This document shows positions 8,953-18,276 of a DNA stretch of 64,000 nt, piece by piece. Numbering within the stretch: the first letter of the stretch is position 1; each line of letters starts with the position of its first letter. This DNA comes from Planctomycetota bacterium (GTDB lineage Bacteria; Planctomycetota; UBA11346). The notes under the pieces were generated by a model. It saw only the letters and a list, made by a program, of their open reading frames with translations, did no database searches and had not been told where the DNA came from. The position numbers and the translations under genes are program-made. Where the stretch lies: positions 807,125-871,124 of the forward strand of contig JADGDD010000001.1 of the NCBI GenBank assembly GCA_016745075.1. Reading direction: 5' to 3'.

Positions 8953-9609
8953 TTAGCCATTCAACGGTATATTACAATACTGTTCAAGATCGGGACAGAT
9001 TCCTTCTAGTATAGATGGTTCAGATAATTTCAGTGCTTCTTTAGCAAACTCTTCCCAAAGGATAATTTTCTGAGGACCTTCCCAGTCTCCATTATCATGT
9101 AACCGATCCCAAGTACTACAGTCCTCGAATCCAGCCGAGATAAGAATGTACACTTCGCATGTAATATTTTGTTTCTTACAATACTTTATAAAATCTGTAT
9201 ACCAAAGTTCTTTATCTGATATCTTTGAACCAACGGTTTTCGTTTCAATAAGAATGCATCTGTTCTCTGGCTGAAGTATTGTAATATCTGGACGTAGATC
9301 ATTATATTTTTCTGGCACAGGTACGCCTTTAATAAAATCCGTTTTCATCTTTCCATCAACTATGACATTCGTAATATCCAGTTGTGTATTAATTGAGAGA
9401 GCACCTGCTTCTTTGTAATTCCACCCCAATGAATCACGGTGAAATGTTTTTAGTGGGATGGAAACCCCTTGAGTGCGTCTGCTCATTTGCATGAGTTGTA
9501 CAGAAAAAACAGATGACCAAAAATTTTCACAGCTATGAAATCTATTGTTAGGCATTTCAAAAATATGCGTAAAATTCATTATAGTATTTTTCGTATCTAT
9601 AGTTGTCAA
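8953..9609 (-). CDS. PD-(D/E)XK nuclease-like protein of unknown role
   Basis: A 218-residue protein with the arrangement DLRPDITIL, then about a dozen residues, then CILIETKT. This is the D...ExK core of the PD-(D/E)XK phosphodiesterase fold, preceded by a mostly polar N-terminus. No HTH, methyltransferase or membrane segment is visible and no restriction partner is next to it. The coding sequence looks more AT-rich than its neighbours, compatible with recent arrival. It sits alone between a UroD gene and a C-S lyase gene on differing transcripts. A solitary endonuclease of a defence or repair type is one possibility; I do not recognise the family more closely. Confidence 0.6.
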   Translation of the reverse strand: MTTIDTKNTIMNFTHIFEMPNNRFHSCENFWSSVFSVQLMQMSRRTQGVSIPLKTFHRDSLGWNYKEAGALSINTQLDITNVIVDGKMKTDFIKGVPVPEKYNDLRPDITILQPENRCILIETKTVGSKISDKELWYTDFIKYCKKQNITCEVYILISAGFEDCSTWDRLHDNGDWEGPQKIILWEEFAKEALKLSEPSILEGICPDLEQYCNIPLNG

Positions 9610-9649
9610 TCTATGTGCTTACGAGTCAGTTAACACTAGCTATTATTCT

Positions 9650-10792
9650 TTATTCTCGACTAAAAGCTATCTGTAAACGTTTCAGCCCTTTTTCTAGTAG
9701 TGGGCGCGAACAGCCAAAATTGAGGCGAATGTAGCGGTCGTTTCCGAAAATATGTCCAGGAGAAACTGCTAGGCCATGTTTCTCACAAATATCCCACGGT
9801 TTTTCTTGATTGGTTTCGTCTAAATAGACACCGCAGTCTATCCATCCAAGATAAGTAGCTTCTACAGGTAACATTCGCAAGCCTGGAATAGCCCTAATAA
9901 CCTCTCGTACACGTGCCTCATTCTCACGAAGGTAAGTACGTAATTCTTGCAACCACGGTTCACCATATTTATAAGCCGCGTGGGCAGCTGTAAAGCCAAG
10001 TGCATTCACCCATGGCACAATGCCCGCCATCGCTTTTTTGAAACGGTGACGAAGGCTAGTGTCTTGAATGATCACAAAAGAACAACCCAATCCGGGTATA
10101 TTCCATGTTTTTGATGGTGCCATAATCGTTATCGTACGGTCAGAAATATCAGTACCCAAGGAGGCAATTGGAATATGCTTACGCTGCTCATCAATAATTA
10201 AGTCACAATGAATTTCATCAGAACACATGAGCAGGTCGTGCTCTTTGCAGAAACCGGCAAGCTGCTGAAGTTCTTTCTCGGTCCACATCCGACCTGATGG
10301 ATTATGAGGACTACACAGCAAGAAACCTTTAGTCTCTGGAGTCAGTGCACTCTTGAGCGCTTCCATATCCAAGGACCAAACACCACTTTCCTCCACTAAG
10401 TCCACACCAATGAATGAATGGCCAGCCTGTTTAGGAGCACTATAAAATGGCGGATAGATCGGGGTTAAACATAAGGCATCCCCACCTATAACCTTGGTGG
10501 AAACGTTTAAAGCCGTTACCACTCCTGGTATCCACACAATGCTTTCGCTATCGATTGTCCATTGATAGCGTGTTAACATCCGCTGAACAATCAGGTCATT
10601 CAACTCATCTGGTGGATTGGTATAACCAAATACGCCGTGCTCTATACGGTCTCGTAAAGCACTCGTAATTTCTTTGGGAGCTGCAAAATCCATATCTGCG
10701 ACCCACATCGGCACCATATCTTGACTAGCATAATGGTCCCATTTCTCTGAACCGGTCCCAGATCTATCAATAATTGTATCAAATTGTGACAT
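9650..10792 (-). CDS. MalY/PatB-family pyridoxal-phosphate C-S lyase
   Basis: A 380-residue fold-type I PLP enzyme. Visible are VPMWVADMDFAAP near the N-terminus (a MalY/PatB hallmark), LLCSPHNPSGRMW, the SDEIHCDLI segment that contacts the cofactor, and the Schiff-base lysine at about K228 in MAPSKTWNIPGLG. The family cleaves the carbon-sulfur bond of cystathionine or cysteine conjugates to give a thiol, ammonia and pyruvate; E. coli MalY also represses the maltose regulon. It is divergent from the four-HTH gene across about 150 bp. The physiological substrate cannot be told from sequence. Confidence 0.88.
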   Translation of the reverse strand: MSQFDTIIDRSGTGSEKWDHYASQDMVPMWVADMDFAAPKEITSALRDRIEHGVFGYTNPPDELNDLIVQRMLTRYQWTIDSESIVWIPGVVTALNVSTKVIGGDALCLTPIYPPFYSAPKQAGHSFIGVDLVEESGVWSLDMEALKSALTPETKGFLLCSPHNPSGRMWTEKELQQLAGFCKEHDLLMCSDEIHCDLIIDEQRKHIPIASLGTDISDRTITIMAPSKTWNIPGLGCSFVIIQDTSLRHRFKKAMAGIVPWVNALGFTAAHAAYKYGEPWLQELRTYLRENEARVREVIRAIPGLRMLPVEATYLGWIDCGVYLDETNQEKPWDICEKHGLAVSPGHIFGNDRYIRLNFGCSRPLLEKGLKRLQIAFSRE

Positions 10793-10902
10793 AATAGTAA
10801 AATAAGCTCTTCTTTCTTAAGACAAGACCAGATATAGATCAATAAAACAACAAAAGCATACGCCTTAAACTTAGTTAAATCTATATTTATCTTGATTTTT
10901 TC

Positions 10903-10908
10903 TATAAT
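10903..10908 (+). promoter_or_regulatory. candidate -10 element of the four-HTH gene
   Basis: A perfect TATAAT lies in an AT-rich divergent spacer, placing the likely start of transcription about 35-45 bp before the ATG candidates at 10950 and 10962. I see no good -35 hexamer at 17 bp, so this is tentative. Confidence 0.3.
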
Positions 10909-10949
10909 CTCATAGATTGCAAGCCTTCTTATTCATCCTTTTTCATAGT

Positions 10950-12110
10950 ATGGTGAACCGCATGCCTGAGAGCCTCCAAACGACCCTTGCTAACTTCCTT
11001 GCTGACAACCGCCTCAGCAATAAAGCCCTTGCCGATAGCACTGGCATTTCTTACCCAACAATCTTAGCCATTGTGAAGAAGGGCAGCGTGCCTCGTCGGG
11101 TTGAACATAGAGAAAAGCTTCGTGAAGTAATGAAAATCTCACATGAAGAATGGGGTGCCATTATGGCACGTAGCGGTAAAGGCCGCAGCCCAGCACCAGA
11201 CGGTGGACCACAAACATTAAAACAAATGGTTACGCAAAAACTGTTTGCCAATGAATACACAGAACAAAGTTTTGCTGACTACAGTGGCATTCCTTACGCA
11301 ACCATCTCTGGCATTACTCGTAAAGGTGCTATCCCTCGCGCAGAAACACTTACACAAATAACCGAACTACTTGGCCTTGATGATGCCAAGGTAAAAGCTG
11401 CTGTTAATGCTAGCCGTACGTTGCGAGACGGTCAAAAACCATTGCCTACTCTGGATGACGTACCTGCTCTTGCTGAATTGGTTGCTCGCCATCTTGCCGC
11501 TGCTGGGGAAACGCTTGGTGCATTCTCTAAAAAATTAAAAGTTGGCTATTTAACCGCCAGCCGACTCATCACCAAAGGCATTAAAAACCCAAATGAGCCT
11601 GATCTTGAAAAACGACTATCCGAAGCATTAAACGTTAGCCCAAACGTGATTGCATCATCCATTGAACGATCACAAAAATTGGGTGAACAAGGGCTTGGCC
11701 TACCAAGCATGTATATGCGTGGCAATAACCCAATACCGGAAGATGCTTCTCCCCTGCAAAAATCTCTTATTGGTTTAATGAATCGTGAAGGACTCACCAT
11801 TAAAGCCATGGCCGAGCGCAGTGATCTCAGCCAACTAACTATGGCAAAATTCATTAAAGGGACCAGTGCACCAAGCCGCTCTGGTACACATACTAAATTA
11901 CAGAAACTCCTAAATTTGGACCAACAGTCCTACCTCTCGCTACTCAGTGCGCATGCACATGAATCATCTCATGCTTTCGTCTTTGATGAAGCACCTGTCA
12001 TTGATGAAGAGGCAGAAGAGCTCGTTCGTCACTATCAACGTCTCGATGAAACCCAGCGAGAAGATGCGATGAACTACATTATTAACCTGCTCAGTTCAGA
12101 TGAAGAATAA
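10950..12110 (+). CDS. protein with four tandem XRE-like helix-turn-helix units
   Basis: About 386 residues from the ATG at 10950 (a second ATG is at 10962, an upstream in-frame TTG at 10917). Four units of about 68 residues can be aligned by eye: each has a helix ending in LA or FA, a turn with GI/KV-x-Y followed by T-(I/A)-(L/S)-x-(I/L)-x-(K/R)-KG, and a final helix resembling LxxLLxL. Examples are KALADSTGISYPTILAIVKKG, SFADYSGIPYATISGITRKG, AFSKKLKVGYLTASRLITKG and AMAERSDLSQLTMAKFIKG. A C-terminal acidic tail has DEEAEELV. XRE proteins normally carry one such unit. It is 29 bp upstream of, and probably co-transcribed with, two CNNM membrane proteins. A DNA-binding role is inferred. Confidence 0.8.
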   Translation: MVNRMPESLQTTLANFLADNRLSNKALADSTGISYPTILAIVKKGSVPRRVEHREKLREVMKISHEEWGAIMARSGKGRSPAPDGGPQTLKQMVTQKLFANEYTEQSFADYSGIPYATISGITRKGAIPRAETLTQITELLGLDDAKVKAAVNASRTLRDGQKPLPTLDDVPALAELVARHLAAAGETLGAFSKKLKVGYLTASRLITKGIKNPNEPDLEKRLSEALNVSPNVIASSIERSQKLGEQGLGLPSMYMRGNNPIPEDASPLQKSLIGLMNREGLTIKAMAERSDLSQLTMAKFIKGTSAPSRSGTHTKLQKLLNLDQQSYLSLLSAHAHESSHAFVFDEAPVIDEEAEELVRHYQRLDETQREDAMNYIINLLSSDEE

Positions 12111-12139
12111 GACAGCTCTGTAAAGAGCGCGATTAGCAC

Positions 12140-13411
12140 ATGCCATACGAGTTACATGAGCTACTCCCTGGAATAATCATGGGAGTCTTCTTAGTCTGTT
12201 CTGCATTTATTTCAGCATCAGAAACAGCGTTATTTAGTTTAACAGCGGGTGAAGTTTCACGCATTCAACAGGGACCCAAGCAACACCTTATTCCTCTGTT
12301 ACTCGGTAATAGCCGACGTTTATTATTGACAATTCTTTTGTTGAATAATGCCATTAACGTTGGCTATTTTGCTATCGCCAGTTGGTGGGCCGCACAGGCA
12401 CACATCAATCAAGAAATGAGTATCGCTATCCCAATAGCCGCACTGATTACCCTCATCGCACTTGGCGAGATTGTTCCCAAAGTTGTTGCCTCTAGCCATC
12501 CCGAACGATATGCGCGCGTATTTGCCCCCCCACTCTACCTTAGTACCATTTTTATGGCCCCTGTCTGCGGCATCATCGAACGTTTCTGTGGTGATGATAT
12601 TACCGAAAATACAGGTATTGCCGCTTCTGAAACGATTAGTAACGAAGAACTCAAACTCGTCATTGATGAAAGCCGTAAGCATGGCGTTGTAAGTCAGCTC
12701 ACCCACGACCGTTTACTTGAAATTATTGATTTAACCAAGACCACCGTCGACCGCGTTATGACGCATCGTGTTGAATGTGTTATTGTTCCCGTAGACGCAA
12801 ATACAGATGAAGTTATGGAGCGCTTTAGTGCAAACCCAAGCCCCTATATTATTGTGGTTGATAAACAGGAAGATTGTGTTGGCGTTTTAACCGCTCAGGA
12901 TTTATTCCGTGGGGAACGGGTCAGCAAACGTATGCGCAAGCCGCTCTATATTCCAGAAGCATTGCTCTTACCACAGGCTATACATCTCTTTCAAAACCAT
13001 GCCGATATTTTTGGCGTGGTTGTAGATGAATACGGCGGCACTGCCGGACTTCTTTCACTTGCTCACATTGGCAACGCCGTACTTGGCGCAGGCGAAAGTG
13101 AAGATATTCCGAGCATTGACCCACCCGAACAATTAAATGCTCACGAATGGCGTATAGACGGGCAAATGCCACTCGACGGCTGGGAAACACTGATTAACGA
13201 AGAGGACATGCAAGACTGCACCACTATCGCAGGGTTTGTCACCAAAGCACTTGGCAGTGTTCCAGATATTGGTGACAGCATCCTCTATCGTAACCTACAA
13301 TTCCAAGTTATTGAAGTAGAAAACAAACGAATTAACGCTGTTATTCTTAAACAATTGAGCGCCCACGAAGCACGCAGATTAAGCACTCAAACAACAGGAG
13401 ATCGAATATGA
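12140..13411 (+). CDS. DUF21/CNNM-CBS membrane protein (HlyC/CorC family)
   Basis: 423 residues in the family's full layout. An N-terminal DUF21 (CNNM) membrane domain of about four segments begins with FLVCSAFISASETALFSL, the serine/glutamate signature of the family, and contains ALGEIVPKVVAS. A CBS pair follows (VDRVMTHRVECVIVP; YIIVVDKQEDCVGVLTAQDLF) with VDEYGGTAGLLSL, then the CorC_HlyC C-terminal domain (about 330-410). Members are linked to Mg2+ or Co2+ efflux. The next gene, a paralogue, overlaps by ATGA, so the two are translationally coupled and may form a hetero-oligomer. Confidence 0.88.
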   Translation: MPYELHELLPGIIMGVFLVCSAFISASETALFSLTAGEVSRIQQGPKQHLIPLLLGNSRRLLLTILLLNNAINVGYFAIASWWAAQAHINQEMSIAIPIAALITLIALGEIVPKVVASSHPERYARVFAPPLYLSTIFMAPVCGIIERFCGDDITENTGIAASETISNEELKLVIDESRKHGVVSQLTHDRLLEIIDLTKTTVDRVMTHRVECVIVPVDANTDEVMERFSANPSPYIIVVDKQEDCVGVLTAQDLFRGERVSKRMRKPLYIPEALLLPQAIHLFQNHADIFGVVVDEYGGTAGLLSLAHIGNAVLGAGESEDIPSIDPPEQLNAHEWRIDGQMPLDGWETLINEEDMQDCTTIAGFVTKALGSVPDIGDSILYRNLQFQVIEVENKRINAVILKQLSAHEARRLSTQTTGDRI

Positions 13412-14391
13412 TTTGGACTCTGCTTGCTTGTTTTGCTTTATTAATTTTTTCGGGACTCTTTAGCGGTTCAGAGACTGGTGTCTATAGCGTCAGTCGAGTC
13501 AAACTTCGCTATCAATTAGATCAGCATGACAAATCGAAAAAGAATATCCGAGCTCGCTTACTCAACTGGTTAGTCTCACCAGTCACCCCCACCATTATTG
13601 CCATCTTAATTGGCAATAACCTTGCCGCAGAAATTCTCACTTCTAATATTGAATCTCTTTTACACAGCGATGGCATCACCAGTATTATTATTACAATGAT
13701 AATTGTAACGCCACTTCTCCTGATCTTTGCTGAATTCCTCCCTAAATACTATTTCCGTCGCCATGCCAATGTTATCATGTATGATGTAACCTGGTTTTTG
13801 GCCGCCCTACGAATACTTATGGTTGTACCAATTTTCATTGCCTCAATTTTTACTCGCATTGTTCAGTACATTATTGGCGGTGAGCGCACTGCAATTTGGG
13901 AACCGCATACCAGCCGCCTCAATCTCCGCACCTTCCTCCATTCAAAGGATACTGGACATGATATAACGCCACTTCAATCGCAACTCGTTGATAGAATTAT
14001 GGCGTTAGAGCGTATTGACCTTCGTTATTCAAAAGTCATCAAACCCATCACTGATGTCGCAACCTTAGACGCTAGTGCAACGCTACATGCTGCACGAACC
14101 AGTCTCAAAGCTCCCTACTACGCTCGTTATGTTGTTGTAGACCATAAAGCCGGTCTACCCATTGGTTACATCAGTGCCATGACCATGCTTACCGGTGGCG
14201 ATACAGACTGCATTGGTGATCTTGCCCAACCACTACCAACACTCAATGAACACACTTCTGTTGCAGATGCCTTACAACGACTGCATAAAGAAGGCGTTGA
14301 TTTAGCTTTAGTCACGAATGCTGCTGACACCCCAACTAGCATTCTTTTTCGTAGTGATTGTCTGCGAGTATTAGCTCGCCTTGATGATTAA
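13408..14391 (+). CDS. second DUF21/CNNM protein, short form without CorC domain
   Basis: 327 residues. The membrane domain starts with LLIFSGLFSGSETGVYSVSR and contains FAEFLPKYYFRRHANV, both matching the preceding paralogue. A CBS-like region (YYARYVVVDHKAGLPIGYIS; VADALQRLHKEGVDLALVTN) follows, but the C-terminal CorC_HlyC domain of the neighbour is absent. It overlaps the upstream gene by ATGA and ends 10 bp from the convergent rhomboid gene. Paired long and short CNNM genes occur in other PVC bacteria, which suggests a heteromeric ion transporter; the ion is unknown. Confidence 0.85.
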   Translation: MIWTLLACFALLIFSGLFSGSETGVYSVSRVKLRYQLDQHDKSKKNIRARLLNWLVSPVTPTIIAILIGNNLAAEILTSNIESLLHSDGITSIIITMIIVTPLLLIFAEFLPKYYFRRHANVIMYDVTWFLAALRILMVVPIFIASIFTRIVQYIIGGERTAIWEPHTSRLNLRTFLHSKDTGHDITPLQSQLVDRIMALERIDLRYSKVIKPITDVATLDASATLHAARTSLKAPYYARYVVVDHKAGLPIGYISAMTMLTGGDTDCIGDLAQPLPTLNEHTSVADALQRLHKEGVDLALVTNAADTPTSILFRSDCLRVLARLDD

Positions 14392-14400
14392 AAAAGGCAG

Positions 14401-15297
14401 TTATTTACGTCCCAACACTCCAAAAACCATACCAACCAATAAACCGACAACATGAGCAGTGTTAGCAATATTTCCAACAAGTTCAGTCATGCAGAGAAAT
14501 AACCAGAAAATCATAAACTTAACCGTACCGCTACTAATGCGCACAGCAGGCACTTTCTTACCACGCATCCACACAAAGCCCAGTAACGCATAAACAACGC
14601 CTGACATACCACCAAAAGGCATACCGCCAATAAGCGCAACAAATTGATTAAACGCGGGGCTTGCACTACCATCAATAACGTAACTTATATCTTGGGCAAT
14701 ATTTGATAATGCAGCAGAAACAAAAATAAGTATGAGAAAATAACGTGACCCATACCGAGGTTCTAATAGCCCCCCTAATTGCCACAGCCACATCATGTTG
14801 AAAACAATATGCATTATTCCAAAATGCAAAAACATTGGTGTAAATATGCGCCAAATTTGGCCATTCATTATTTCAACACCATAGTATCGAAATGCGCGTA
14901 AAATGGAGGACTCTAAATTATCGCCAGCACCAGTAAGCACGGTAACAAGGACGCTGATGACAATAAGTGTTTTTGTTATACGTAGAGTGCCACGTCCGAC
15001 AGATGGACCACGTGTTCGCATATCATGAAGGTTTTGCTCACGACGAAGCGCTTCTTTAAAATCAGATTTGCGAATACGCTCGGCAGAGCGCGTGCTCGCA
15101 ATATATTTAGGATTGTCTGGGTCTCGCACAAAATCTTCTAAATGCACCGTTGCCTCTGCCAACTGTGCATCTTCATGTACCCATATTGCCCAACCATCAC
15201 GAGCAACATCTATGTCGTTTGCTATTCCTTGCGTAAGCAGCCATGCGCCCAATAACTTGGCTGGCTGCTCGTCAGAAAAAACACCTACCTTACGCAA
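14401..15297 (-). CDS. rhomboid-family intramembrane serine protease
   Basis: About 299 residues from a TTG at 15297. Catalytic features are visible: GGMSGVVYALLG (GxSG nucleophile motif) and the His in NTAHVVGLLVGM, with the preceding FLHFGIMHIVFNMMWLW typical of rhomboids. A cytosolic N-terminal domain (about 1-90: LLGAWLLTQGI, GWAIWVHED) resembles that of GlpG. The TTG start overlaps the nuoN stop codon (reading GTTGCGTAAGG) and has an AGG nine bases upstream, so it is probably translationally coupled as the last gene of the complex I operon. A longer in-frame start at 15360 would lie inside nuoN. Confidence 0.85.
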   Translation of the reverse strand: MRKVGVFSDEQPAKLLGAWLLTQGIANDIDVARDGWAIWVHEDAQLAEATVHLEDFVRDPDNPKYIASTRSAERIRKSDFKEALRREQNLHDMRTRGPSVGRGTLRITKTLIVISVLVTVLTGAGDNLESSILRAFRYYGVEIMNGQIWRIFTPMFLHFGIMHIVFNMMWLWQLGGLLEPRYGSRYFLILIFVSAALSNIAQDISYVIDGSASPAFNQFVALIGGMPFGGMSGVVYALLGFVWMRGKKVPAVRISSGTVKFMIFWLFLCMTELVGNIANTAHVVGLLVGMVFGVLGRK

Positions 15298-16756
15298 CGA
15301 CGAAAACCTGTGGCAGTGCAAGTAAGGCGAAAACCGCCAGTGCAGTAACAACAAGCACAATCGTTGTCAGCAATGACTGTTTGCGCGCCTGAGACGGCGC
15401 AGCAAGAGATTCATCACGGTTCCAAATACTGGCGACAAAACCAAGGTAATAGACTGCCCCGACAACCGCTAGCACCATACCTGCAAGCGCTAAGGTGTAA
15501 CGACCTTGATCAACAAGATCTGCAAAGATCAGATATTTACCTAGAAAACCTGCTGTTGGTGGTAAACCAGCCAGACTGATAAGCCCAACGGTTACTGCTA
15601 AACCAGCTAATGGAGAACGACGAGCACTACCTTGTATATCGGCTTTATTATCTGCATCATTCGCTCCAGATAATTGACTCATACCTGCAAGGACCGCAGC
15701 CGTTGCGACGGCATAAGCAATAAGATAATACCAAGCACCAGTTAAATCCAAAGTGCCAGACCCTTGTGGCAAAGCAAAACCCAACAAAACATATCCTGCA
15801 TGAGCAACTGATGAAAATGCTAACATACGACGAAATGATTGCTGTCCCAGCGCGCTAAAATTACCAATAAGTAAAGACAACATAGCAATTGAAACCAAGA
15901 GGAAAGACCAACGGTCAAGCTGTGAGCTTTCTTGAATAACAACGGTACGAATAGCACTAATATCAACAGTGGTATGACCTTGAACCAAACCCATCCAAAT
16001 AGTACCCAAAGCAACAAATCCACCAATTTTCATAACCGCAGCCATAAAACCTGTTACTGAAATTGGGGCAGCGCTATAAGCATCTGGAGCCCAGAAATGA
16101 AACGGTACAGCTCCTACTTTAAAAAGCAGGCCTATAATCATAAGAATGCGGCCGAAGGCGAGTAGATCTTGTTGACCAGTTACCGCTGGATCACCAAGGC
16201 CAGTACTACCACTTGCCCCATAGGCTAAAGCAACGCCATAAAGATAAATAGCGCTAAAAACGGCACCCATAATAAAATACTTAAAGAGCCCTTCATTACT
16301 ACGCGCATCTTTACGGCGTAAACCAACCAATGCATAAATAGGGAGGCTCGCGCATTCAATGGCAATAAATAGGGCAAGACCATCAACCGCATGTATCATC
16401 AGCAGTACACCAACGGCACTAAAGGTAGCTAATGCATACGATTCACCACCGGCAAAACAATCACGACTCAGCGAACTCTGCATCCCTGCATATGCTGCGA
16501 TCAAAGTCACAAATACTGCTGCATCGAGCCAAATACGTATGTGGTCGAACGCAAACAAGCCATAAATATCAACGGCTTCTGTAGAACAAGCTCCTGCACT
16601 CATACACAACGTGGCACCTGCCAACAGTATACCGATCAAACCAAGCCATGGCAGAACACGATGTTTATCTTCACTAGTACGAAAAAAAGGCTCACTCGCA
16701 AGCAAGGCACAACCAGTCAGAACAACCAAAATAATTGGGGCCAGCAGAACTATCAT
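15290..16756 (-). CDS. nuoN: NADH-quinone oxidoreductase subunit N
   Basis: 488 residues, a polytopic Mrp-antiporter-like proton-pumping subunit of complex I. Typical segments are ALFIAIECASLPIYALVGLRR (with the conserved Glu of TM5), VPFHFWAPDAYSAAP, RMLAFSSVAHAGYVLLG and LAGLPPTAGFLGKY. Its start overlaps the nuoM stop by 4 bp. It is the last nuo subunit of the operon and its stop overlaps the rhomboid start. Confidence 0.95.
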   Translation of the reverse strand: MIVLLAPIILVVLTGCALLASEPFFRTSEDKHRVLPWLGLIGILLAGATLCMSAGACSTEAVDIYGLFAFDHIRIWLDAAVFVTLIAAYAGMQSSLSRDCFAGGESYALATFSAVGVLLMIHAVDGLALFIAIECASLPIYALVGLRRKDARSNEGLFKYFIMGAVFSAIYLYGVALAYGASGSTGLGDPAVTGQQDLLAFGRILMIIGLLFKVGAVPFHFWAPDAYSAAPISVTGFMAAVMKIGGFVALGTIWMGLVQGHTTVDISAIRTVVIQESSQLDRWSFLLVSIAMLSLLIGNFSALGQQSFRRMLAFSSVAHAGYVLLGFALPQGSGTLDLTGAWYYLIAYAVATAAVLAGMSQLSGANDADNKADIQGSARRSPLAGLAVTVGLISLAGLPPTAGFLGKYLIFADLVDQGRYTLALAGMVLAVVGAVYYLGFVASIWNRDESLAAPSQARKQSLLTTIVLVVTALAVFALLALPQVFVVA

Positions 16757-18276
16757 TGCTGGTCTCCTTTCTCTTCCGCAAGTAACGCTGTGGCGGTTTC
16801 TGAAACGGGCAAGCCTGTGTCGGCTTCAACAAGAGCCGTTGTTTCCATTTGAATATGATTCAAAATTGGAGCAGGATGAAAACCAAAGTACAAACTTAAA
16901 GCAAGTAATGGAACAACAGCAAATGCGACAACACCGACAGGCTGTTCTTGTAAACCATGTATATCATCCTGTGCACCGAATAACACTTTTTGCATAGCCC
17001 GTAACATATAAACAGCCCCAAGAATAACACTTAAACCAACAATCACGACAAATGGAATTTCAACAATGCCTGATTGGTAGATACCTGCTAGTAATAAAAA
17101 TTCACCAATAAAGGCAGCCGTTCCCGGCATAGCAACACTTGCCAGTAATGAGAAAATAACGAGTACGCCGATAACCGGCTTATGTCGCATCACTCCACCA
17201 AAATCATTGATGCCGCGCTCACCGCTGCGCTCTTCAAGCCAACCAACCAGTAAGAACAAAGCCGCTACCGAGAAACCATGAGCCACCATTTGAATAATCG
17301 CACCAGAATAGGCCATTTCTTGCTGAGCAAAAATACCAATCACCACTAAGCCTAAGTGGCTCAATGAAGAGAATGCCAACAAACGTTTCATATCTGTTTG
17401 CGCAAGTGCAAGTAAAGCACCAGCAACAACGCCAAAAGCAGCAATAGACATAATCACAGGAGCCCAATGATGGCTTTCCTCTTGAAAGAATGGAAGAACA
17501 AAACGTAGGAAGCCATAACCACCCAGCTTAGCCATTGCACCAGCGAGTAGAACCGCCAAGCCCGTTGGGCATGATGCATACACAGGAGCCTGCCAACTAT
17601 GCACAGGCATCAATGGCATTTTTACAGCGAAGGCCAAGACAAAGGCCGCAAATAAGTACAGGCGGGCTTCTGAACCAATTTGCCCCATAGACTGAGTAAC
17701 CGTTTGGATATCTGTTGAATGGACTGTTGCCGCAATATACCATACAGCAACCAATAACGAGATAGTTCCGAGCATAGTATAAATAACAAACTGCATAACA
17801 TGTGCACGACGATTCTCGTCACCAAAAGCCATTATTAAGACAAGGCACGGTAATAACATCGCTTCATAGAACAGGTAGAAGGCAAAAAGGTCTGTAACTA
17901 ACAAAGCACCTATCATACAACCAGCAAGTACAAATAAGCCGGCAGCATATTCACGCATGCGATCACCAGCGCGTTGCAGCCCCCCTAAAAGAGATGCTGG
18001 TAATAATAACACCACCAACAAAACCAACCATGTACTCAGGCCATCTGCTCGTAAAGAAAAAGATACATCTACCTGTGTGCCAGGTAAACTAAACCATGCA
18101 TGTTGTGCACTTTCAAGCGTACCACTGGTAAGCAGACACAGACTAGTGCCAATCGCAATCAAGAGTGAAAGGACCGTTGCTAGACGGGTAGTAGCTACGC
18201 CATCCTTCCCTGTCCCAAGCATCATAAAAACTGCGGCCACAAATGGTGCGAGTAAAATATATTCGAGAGCGCTCAT
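16753..18276 (-). CDS. nuoM: NADH-quinone oxidoreductase subunit M
   Basis: About 507 residues from the ATG at 18276, whose ATGA overlaps the nuoL stop; a longer start at 18339 would sit inside nuoL. It is an antiporter-like membrane subunit with the conserved YLFYEAMLLPCLVLIMAFG (TM5 Glu), VKMPLMPVHSWQAPVYASCP and LAFSSLSHLGLVVIGIF segments. It pumps protons in complex I together with NuoL and NuoN. Length is normal for the family. Confidence 0.95.
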   Translation of the reverse strand: MSALEYILLAPFVAAVFMMLGTGKDGVATTRLATVLSLLIAIGTSLCLLTSGTLESAQHAWFSLPGTQVDVSFSLRADGLSTWLVLLVVLLLPASLLGGLQRAGDRMREYAAGLFVLAGCMIGALLVTDLFAFYLFYEAMLLPCLVLIMAFGDENRRAHVMQFVIYTMLGTISLLVAVWYIAATVHSTDIQTVTQSMGQIGSEARLYLFAAFVLAFAVKMPLMPVHSWQAPVYASCPTGLAVLLAGAMAKLGGYGFLRFVLPFFQEESHHWAPVIMSIAAFGVVAGALLALAQTDMKRLLAFSSLSHLGLVVIGIFAQQEMAYSGAIIQMVAHGFSVAALFLLVGWLEERSGERGINDFGGVMRHKPVIGVLVIFSLLASVAMPGTAAFIGEFLLLAGIYQSGIVEIPFVVIVGLSVILGAVYMLRAMQKVLFGAQDDIHGLQEQPVGVVAFAVVPLLALSLYFGFHPAPILNHIQMETTALVEADTGLPVSETATALLAEEKGDQQ

